A DNA stretch of 64,000 bases from Microbulbifer sp. MKSA007 (lineage in GTDB: Bacteria; Pseudomonadota; Gammaproteobacteria; Pseudomonadales; Cellvibrionaceae). The position numbers and the translations under genes were made by a program. Of the stretch, positions 58,722 to 64,000 are shown in pieces (position 1 is the first letter of the stretch; every line of letters begins with the position of its first letter). The notes under the pieces are model-generated. The model saw nothing but the letters and a program-made list of their open reading frames with translations, was not told where the DNA came from and did not search any database. The stretch is taken from positions 3,493,501 through 3,557,500 of the forward strand of contig CP128433.1 in NCBI GenBank assembly GCA_032615215.1, in the 5' to 3' direction.

Positions 58722-59260
58722 TTAACCCTGAGATGCTTTCTGAATAACCGCCAGTGAAACTTTGGTATAGCCAGCGTCTGTACAGCTGGACATCACCTTT
58801 TTCAGCAAACTGAACGGAATGCCTCTGTCCGCGAGAATATTGACCTCCGGTGGTTCTGGATCCTGCCCCCCTCGACATCACCCTCACCTGAATCTGCCGA
58901 GGCCTGTGCAACTCCAATTGCCTTGGCCAGCTCTGCAACCATCGCTTCCTTAATGGCCGCAATAATGGTTTCCTCGCTTTCCAACACTTCGGAGGTGGCA
59001 ATTATCGAGTTGGACTCCACCAGGATTTCATCATTGGTCACCATCAAGGTCACCGTTTCCCGAGGCTTGGTCTCCACCACAGAGTCCGGCAAGGTAATCA
59101 CCTTGGGAGGCTCCAGCGCTTCATTGCTGGAGGTATTAGTCAGCAGGAAAAACACCAGGATCGTAAAAACATCCATCAGGGAAGTCAGGTTCATGCCCGA
59201 GGTTTTCTTGCGCTTATGGCTTCGCGCCATACGCTTCATGCGTCGGCTTTCATTTCTCAT
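58722..59260 (-). pseudogene. ExbD/TolR subunit 2, one-base frameshift
   Basis: MRNESRRMKRMARSHKRKK, then a single transmembrane helix NLTSLMDVFTILVFFLLTN carrying the conserved Asp (residue 30) that takes part in proton flow in ExbD/TolR. The periplasmic part follows. The frame breaks at six C on the plus strand (58866-58871). Adding one base restores GDVEGGQDPEPPEVNILADR and a typical ExbD end (GIPFSLLKKVMSSCTDAGYT...VIQKASQG), 179 residues with the stop at 58722. Without correction the tail (RIQNHRRSIFSRTEA) is meaningless. It overlaps ExbD subunit 1 by 4 bp. An operon gene with one homopolymer lesion and otherwise intact partners is probably functional in the organism. Confidence 0.8.
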
Positions 59261-59847
59261 GGCGCATCTCCTATGGAAATATCAGGAAATAAAACCACCT
59301 TTTCCACCGCTTCCAGGTCACTGGGATCACTCCCCTCAACACGTACTTCAGCTCCGCGCACAGTATCCATAATGCCCACCAAATGCTCATAGGCGATTGT
59401 GGGCTCCATCAGGATGATGGAATCAGTTTTTTCCGGATAACTGGCCTTAACTTCCAACAAAAACTGCGTGAGCTTCTTTAGGTCATACACCTCTGCTGTG
59501 GGCAGCACAGCGAGAATCTCAGCCTGTTCTGTATCTGCTCCAACGGGAGCCTCAATAGGAGCATTTTCACCCTCACCTTCGATATTCAGGTTGGGGAAAC
59601 GTGCGATAACCTTTTCACCATCACTGATTTCCACGGCCTGTTCTCGCACAACCACCTCCACCGTAACTGTGGGATCATCCGGTGCTCCACCACCGGCACC
59701 ACTCGGCATATTCAGTTCGAGAATTGTCACCCGCGAAAATACCGCCGATACCAATAGAAAAGGCACCAATACCACCATCAAATTCAAGAAAGCAGTGATA
59801 TCCAGCTCAGGAGCTTCTTTATCCCGCCCGTGGCGCCGCCTTCTCAT
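59257..59847 (-). CDS. ExbD/TolR subunit 1, membrane Asp replaced
   Basis: 196 residues. One N-terminal helix, ELDITAFLNLMVVLVPFLLVSA, in the ExbD position and topology, followed by a periplasmic domain with VTVEVVVREQAVEISDGEK and an ExbD-like end (YEHLVGIMDTVRGAEVRV). The conserved Asp of ExbD/TolR (ITxLIDV) is Asn here (residue 22), and the subunit also has a longer acidic middle part (GEGENAPIEAPVGADTEQ). It may therefore be a structural partner of the second, Asp-bearing subunit rather than a proton carrier. The start codon overlaps the last base of the ExbB stop (59847), and the stop overlaps the next start by 4 bp, so the three are tightly coupled. Confidence 0.82.
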   Translation of the reverse strand: MRRRRHGRDKEAPELDITAFLNLMVVLVPFLLVSAVFSRVTILELNMPSGAGGGAPDDPTVTVEVVVREQAVEISDGEKVIARFPNLNIEGEGENAPIEAPVGADTEQAEILAVLPTAEVYDLKKLTQFLLEVKASYPEKTDSIILMEPTIAYEHLVGIMDTVRGAEVRVEGSDPSDLEAVEKVVLFPDISIGDAP

Positions 59848-60578
59848 TACGCAGTTTCCGCTTGCTGTGCTACTGGATTGGTTTTAGCTGGGGCAGTTTT
59901 TTCATTAGACGGCTTGGATTTTGCGGGCTCCACTTCAAAACGGCGACGGGTTGCACCATCAATCAGGTTGGATGCTTTTACAGAGACCATCTCCAGGCTA
60001 TCGATAATTTCACCGGTAAGTGAGTTCAGCAGTGCGTGAACGATCAACAATGGAATACCAGTCATCAGACCAAAGGCGGTGGTGTTCATCGCCACGGAAA
60101 TACTGGCGGAGAGCAGGTCCGCTTTTTCTGCCGGGTTGGCATTGGCTACCGCCGTAAAGGCCTCGATCAGACCCATAATGGTTCCCAGAAGCCCCAGCAA
60201 AGTTGCGATATTGGAAAACAGAGCTACGTAAGGGGTGCGTTTTTCCAGCTGTGGAGTGATCTCCATCATGCTCTCTTCCATCGCGATTTCGATATCTTCA
60301 CGACGGCGAACAGCCCCCTGCCGGGCCAGCCCCATAGACAGTAATTTACTCACACTGGATTCGTCCTGTTTTACCAGGTTGCGGGCGCGATCGAAGTCTC
60401 CTGAAGCTAATACCGGCTGCAGCTTATCCCACATATTGCGGTTGCTGCGGCGCTCCAAATGCAGTCGTATAAAGCGCTCGATAGCCACTGCACCACCCAG
60501 TGCGGCAACCACGAGAATCGGGTACATGAAAGTACCGCCCGTCTGGAAAAACTCGATGACGTTATTGAAAAAGTCCAT
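59847..60578 (-). CDS. ExbB/TolQ/MotA-family proton channel protein
   Basis: 243 residues. SD AAGAGGG precedes the ATG at 60578. Three transmembrane helices in TolQ/ExbB layout: GTFMYPILVVAALGGAVAIERFI (about 15-38), the long central pair YVALFSNIATLLGLLGTIMGLIEAF (about 122-146) and SISVAMNTTAFGLMTGIPLLIVHALL (about 160-186), with the conserved GLLGTIMG and TAFGLMTGIP motifs. A Lys/Pro/Ala-rich C-terminal tail is extra. In the inner membrane it should form the pentameric stator that converts proton flow to mechanical work through the two ExbD-like subunits encoded directly downstream. Confidence 0.92.
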   Translation of the reverse strand: MDFFNNVIEFFQTGGTFMYPILVVAALGGAVAIERFIRLHLERRSNRNMWDKLQPVLASGDFDRARNLVKQDESSVSKLLSMGLARQGAVRRREDIEIAMEESMMEITPQLEKRTPYVALFSNIATLLGLLGTIMGLIEAFTAVANANPAEKADLLSASISVAMNTTAFGLMTGIPLLIVHALLNSLTGEIIDSLEMVSVKASNLIDGATRRRFEVEPAKSKPSNEKTAPAKTNPVAQQAETA

Positions 60579-60647
60579 TACAAACCCTCTTGAGAAATAC
60601 AGCTAAAACTTGGTGCTACTCCGGCGACAGCCAGAATCAATATGGCG

Positions 60648-60968
60648 TTAATCGCCGGACAGGCTGAGTTGATAGAACTCCAACTCACGCATGAAAACTT
60701 CCTTGTCGAGCGGTTTGAGTTTGTCGTCCATCAAGCTGGAGACAAGGTCGCTTTCGACACCCACTTCGGAACTTTTCCAGGGGACAATATAGAGAGACTT
60801 AGGGGCTTCCTTGTTACCGATAATAGAAATACCCGACAACTCCTTAATTTTTGAATCCACCTTTTTATCGGTGGATTCTTTTTTCTCCTCTCCCTCAGAC
60901 TGAGCCAAGGCATAAGGAACAACCATAAAGCTGGCCACGAATGGCAAAGCCCAACGAAGTTTAATCAT
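60648..60968 (-). CDS. Small periplasmic protein of the operon
   Basis: 106 residues. Signal peptide MIKLRWALPFVASFMVVPYALA, then a highly charged stretch (EGEEKKESTDKKVDSKIKEL) and a small domain GISIIGNKEAPKSLYIVPWKSSE ... with a final helical part (DKEVFMRELEFYQLSLSGD). No family recognised. Its ATG overlaps the stop codon of the TPR lipoprotein by 4 bp, and the channel gene follows 69 bp later, so it is almost certainly a component or chaperone of the same envelope complex. Confidence 0.7.
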   Translation of the reverse strand: MIKLRWALPFVASFMVVPYALAQSEGEEKKESTDKKVDSKIKELSGISIIGNKEAPKSLYIVPWKSSEVGVESDLVSSLMDDKLKPLDKEVFMRELEFYQLSLSGD

Positions 60969-61549
60969 TTACCAGCCCTCCGTTGAATATCAGCTAACCA
61001 GATAGTGACATCCCGGTCCTCTGGTTCCAATTGAACATATTGTTCGAATTGTGCCAGAGCACACTGGAGATCTTGCAGATACAGATCACACAATATGCCC
61101 AGATTTTTTATCAAAGGTAGATATTCTGGATTTTCTGCCAAAGCATTCACATATATTTTTCGCGCCTCGGCAAAGCGCCCTTGCTTTCGGTAGAGAACGG
61201 CCAGTTCATTAGTTGCCACCGGATGCTTTTCGTCCAACGCCAATGCCTTTAAAAAAGCCTCTTCCGCTTTTGCCTCATTGCCACTTTTGTAGTGGGCAAT
61301 ACCTAGATTGATATAGGGTGCCGGAAGGCGCTGCTCGCGCTCCACCACTGACTGCAGAAGTTCAATAGCACTCGCATAATCCTGCTCGGCAAGATATTCC
61401 AGGGATCGCTCAAAGTCCCGACTCACACTGCCCGATACCCGCACCGAAGAATAATCAGAGATTTTTCCAGACTTGGTTTGGGTGCTGGCGCAAGCTGCCA
61501 ACAACAAGGCTAAGCCCACCAGAAAAAACAAACGCATTTGTTTTTGCAT
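60965..61549 (-). CDS. TPR lipoprotein
   Basis: 194 residues from the ATG at 61549 (MQKQMRLFFLVGLALLLAAC), SD GGAG 9 nt upstream; an in-frame TTG 15 nt earlier is less likely. The lipobox LLAAC puts the mature cysteine at about residue 20. At least three TPR units follow, e.g. LAEQDYASAIELLQSVVERE, APYINLGIAHYKSGNEAKAE, VATNELAVLYRKQGRFAEAR and YLPLIKNLGILCDLYLQDLQ. It is probably anchored on the periplasmic face of the outer membrane, where it can recruit other components. PilF/PilW and the TPR lipoproteins of secretion systems are similar in design. Confidence 0.82.
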   Translation of the reverse strand: MQKQMRLFFLVGLALLLAACASTQTKSGKISDYSSVRVSGSVSRDFERSLEYLAEQDYASAIELLQSVVEREQRLPAPYINLGIAHYKSGNEAKAEEAFLKALALDEKHPVATNELAVLYRKQGRFAEARKIYVNALAENPEYLPLIKNLGILCDLYLQDLQCALAQFEQYVQLEPEDRDVTIWLADIQRRAGK

Positions 61550-61581
61550 AACTTTCCACTCCAAAAGGCAAATGCCTGTTA

Positions 61582-64000
61582 TTACTGACCCGAAACTGCT
61601 GATCCCGCTGAAGGCAATTCCGGCTCTGGCGGCAGGGGTACAATAGTCTGGAGATACTCACCAGCCTCTTCCGCCCGTGCATAGCGAGCGGGCATTAAAT
61701 TGGCAAGCTTGCCAATACTTTTATCAATCCAGGGGTTATAAATACCGACGCCCAGCAACTCGACATTCTTCTGATGAACAGAAATGGCTTTTTCCTCGAA
61801 GGGATAAATCTGCTCCTCCAATGCCAACTCATACTCTTCCAGCTCCAAGGCATTCAGGTTGGTTGGACGCTCCGAGTCCTTCAGGGCCACGCTAAAGTGG
61901 AGATAAATTTCAGCCAGGTAAAAGGTTGCCGCAGCGGTCACATCGGCCACCTGATAATCAATCAGGTCAGTAAATACACGGGTGGCTGCTTTCATACGCT
62001 TGCGCTTGAGGTTGAGGCTTTTCTCGATAGGCGCAACCAAATCCACCTGGGTGAAAGCCTCAAAGCTGGGTTCAGCCAATAGCAGGGCCGCATTACCTGC
62101 GAGATAACGGGTGCGGTCGCTGCGCTGGGAACCACCGCGGGACTCAACTTTCACCAGTTCACGAAGCTCTGCCATATAAAGCTTTTGATTCCCGGACACT
62201 TTGTAGATATCGGCAATTTTCTGGCGGGTCTCCAGCGCCGGCTCCATGGGTTCGGGGAAATAATCGACGTAGCGACGCAAAACAGACAGCGCTTTAGCGC
62301 TATCTTCTGCCGCTGCATAAAGATCTGCCGCCTGGGTTAAGGCCTCACGGCGTATTTCATCGTCCTCGGATTCCCGCTCAATACGCTCAAATTCCGCAGC
62401 TGCTAGCAACAGCTCACCGCTCTCCTGGTAAACCACTGCCAACTTCTTGGTGACATCTTTCGCCAGCTCATGCTCCGGGAAGTGACTGCGGAAGTTATTC
62501 AATACCGTTGCCGCTTGTACCCAATCCTTAAGAACGATCAATGATGCGGCAGCATCATACTCCGCCGTAGCCAGAATGGTCGCGCCAGGTGCAGTACCTC
62601 GAATACGCAGGAAGTGACTCGCTGCGGTTGCATGATCCTCCTGTTTACGGGCCATATCACCCTGCTGGTAGATGGAAGCCGCCAGGTTATCTACCAGTCC
62701 CGCCCTATCCTTTGCATCCTGGGCAGTCAGCGTCAAAGTTTCACCGTAAGCGATTTCTGCATCCGCAAAGGCCGCAGTATCGAAAGAAGCGTGAGCCACC
62801 AGCAGCCAGGCAGAACGTCTAATCTCCTGCTCCGCAGCGGGAAACTGCTCCAACAGTGAACGACCATTGGCGATTGTCGGGGCATAGTCTTTTAACCCGT
62901 AGAGATCCTCCACCGCTCCTAACATGATCTGTGGTGCTTTGGCATGCTCGGGGAATGTGGCCGCAAAAGTCAGCGATGAACGAATAATTTCCCGCAATAG
63001 TGGTGCACGCTGCTCATCCGTTGCATCTTTTAAGTTATTAGCCAGATGTTCGCGATAAGCGTAAACCGCTGCGTAGCCTGCTTCGCTGGAATCCTTATGC
63101 GCAGGATATTCATAGGCCGTGCGCTCATACTCCAGAGCTGCACCATGGAAATCCCGGTTTTCCAACATCAATCCGGCAAGCTGATAATTGATTTCCGGTG
63201 CGCGCTCAGTTTCCCGGAAGGAATCGAGATAGCTGCGATACCAGTGAATCGCCTCGCGATAATTCTCGGCCTTCTTGTCTTTTAACTTCTTATTCTGGTA
63301 AGCCGCATGGTAGTGCCCGGCGAGGTCGATCAGGTTGGTCTGCAGGAAGGCAACCACCTCACCGTATTCGTTAATATCGAAGACAGTCCAGTAATCGGCA
63401 TTAAGTGCATAAGTAGTGGCGAAATCCTTCTTCGCTTCCAGCACCAGCTTGGGAAAGCCGCCTTTACTGTAGATTTCAATAACACGAATTGAGAAATCCG
63501 CAGATACTCTGTGCAACTGGTTTCGATCAACAAACGCAATATAGGATTTTGCCGCATCCTGGTAGCGACGCTTTTCCAAATAGTATTCACCCAGCTGGCT
63601 GTATACCCGGAATTCGTAATCTCTATTGCCCTTGCGGGTGAAGTAATCGACAACCGAATCAGGGCCTTCCAGGTAAGAAAAGCTCAAGCTGACCACACGG
63701 AAAGTATCGTCAATATGCTTGCGCTCACCCTTATTGTTTTGCTGGTCGAAGTCATAGCCCTGGGAGACTTTGTAATCCAGCATGGCGATATAGTCATCCA
63801 GGGCCATTTCATACATATCCTGCTTAAACAGCGCCCAACCGCGTTTATACAGGGCAAGCTCGTAGAAACTGGATATCACACCAATATCGATAACTTTTCC
63901 GTAGGACTCTTCCGCATCGAGAAACTTCTTGCGGGTAAAATAATATTCGCCCAGCCGGAACCAGGATTCATCGATATGTCGCGAGTCCGGATAGTTGGCC
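61582..64000 (-). CDS. Large TPR-repeat protein, partial
   Basis: The frame is open to the right edge of the window, so the N-terminus is missing; at least 800 residues are visible. Repeated helical pairs of TPR type fill almost the whole length: DESWFRLGEYYFTRKKFLDAEESY, YKRGWALFKQDMYEMALDDY, YSQLGEYYLEKRRYQDAAKSYI, AEYDAAASLIVLKDWVQAATVL, ALTQAADLYAAAEDSAKALSVL. The C-terminus is Pro/Glu-rich (PLPPEPELPSAGSAV). The pattern resembles periplasmic TPR scaffolds such as those of gliding and secretion machines. It is followed at 32 bp by the TPR lipoprotein, so it is the first visible gene of the operon; more genes may lie to the right. Whether it has a signal peptide cannot be seen. Confidence 0.82.
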   Translation of the reverse strand, partial: ANYPDSRHIDESWFRLGEYYFTRKKFLDAEESYGKVIDIGVISSFYELALYKRGWALFKQDMYEMALDDYIAMLDYKVSQGYDFDQQNNKGERKHIDDTFRVVSLSFSYLEGPDSVVDYFTRKGNRDYEFRVYSQLGEYYLEKRRYQDAAKSYIAFVDRNQLHRVSADFSIRVIEIYSKGGFPKLVLEAKKDFATTYALNADYWTVFDINEYGEVVAFLQTNLIDLAGHYHAAYQNKKLKDKKAENYREAIHWYRSYLDSFRETERAPEINYQLAGLMLENRDFHGAALEYERTAYEYPAHKDSSEAGYAAVYAYREHLANNLKDATDEQRAPLLREIIRSSLTFAATFPEHAKAPQIMLGAVEDLYGLKDYAPTIANGRSLLEQFPAAEQEIRRSAWLLVAHASFDTAAFADAEIAYGETLTLTAQDAKDRAGLVDNLAASIYQQGDMARKQEDHATAASHFLRIRGTAPGATILATAEYDAAASLIVLKDWVQAATVLNNFRSHFPEHELAKDVTKKLAVVYQESGELLLAAAEFERIERESEDDEIRREALTQAADLYAAAEDSAKALSVLRRYVDYFPEPMEPALETRQKIADIYKVSGNQKLYMAELRELVKVESRGGSQRSDRTRYLAGNAALLLAEPSFEAFTQVDLVAPIEKSLNLKRKRMKAATRVFTDLIDYQVADVTAAATFYLAEIYLHFSVALKDSERPTNLNALELEEYELALEEQIYPFEEKAISVHQKNVELLGVGIYNPWIDKSIGKLANLMPARYARAEEAGEYLQTIVPLPPEPELPSAGSAVSGQ

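Noticed and set aside
58705..59001. Separate 98-residue minus-strand gene between the ExbD 2 and TonB-like genes
   Set aside because: It is a third-frame reading of the ExbD gene; the correct continuation is in another frame after one base at 58866-58871.

Overview
The window looks like chromosomal DNA of a marine, polysaccharide-associated gammaproteobacterium of the Cellvibrionales/Alteromonadales kind (a Microbulbifer-like genus is my best guess). The basis is AcnB, MiaE, RutE-like, DUF3429 and Tus-family housekeeping genes, together with a very large surface-protein inventory. No rRNA, tRNA or CRISPR array was seen.

Layout. 1-1.2 kb: an NRPS-type condensation-domain protein leaving the left edge, divergent from a saccharopine-dehydrogenase-like reductase. 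2.7-10 kb: a tight same-strand run of an FMN-binding glutamate-synthase-like oxidoreductase, a PoxB-type pyruvate oxidase (frameshifted here), an AdiA-type arginine decarboxylase and an AdiC-type antiporter, which reads as an acid/overflow-metabolism operon. 10-13.6 kb: small single genes. 13.6-16 kb: a decayed stretch with broken minus-strand frames and one apparently intact small secreted protein. 16-21.3 kb: miaE, a Tus-family gene, a DUF1289 gene and acnB with a clear terminator. 21.6-30 kb: a sulfotransferase, a probable glycosyltransferase/alginate-lyase-like fusion, three tandem paralogous MFS exporters and a small membrane protein. 30-34.6 kb: three tandem curlin-repeat genes, each preceded by the same 267-nt leader. 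34.8-38.5 kb: a 238-bp MITE-like element, a sulfatase and a fourth MFS paralogue, the last two each broken by one homopolymer indel.

38.8-64 kb (all minus strand) is the most striking part. Its order of transcription is a large TPR protein, a TPR lipoprotein, a small periplasmic protein, an ExbB/TolQ proton-channel subunit, two ExbD/TolR subunits (one without the usual membrane aspartate, one frameshifted in this sequence), a coiled-coil/TonB-like protein with an AgmX/PglI-type C-terminus, then a roughly 4350-residue DUF11-repeat protein and a 1730-residue protein with three OmpA-like domains and a putative outer-membrane barrel. Overlapping or closely spaced genes argue for one trans-envelope machine. 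The 1 TolQ + 2 TolR + AgmX-like + TPR composition recalls the Agl-Glt apparatus of Myxococcus. I infer a proton-motive-force-driven system that builds, moves or tensions a giant surface protein.

Four genes are each interrupted by a single-base change in a homopolymer (G6 at 4582, A6 at 35442, T7 at 37892, C6 at 58866). This may be assembly error, true decay or slippage variation, and it must be resolved before any of them is called a pseudogene.
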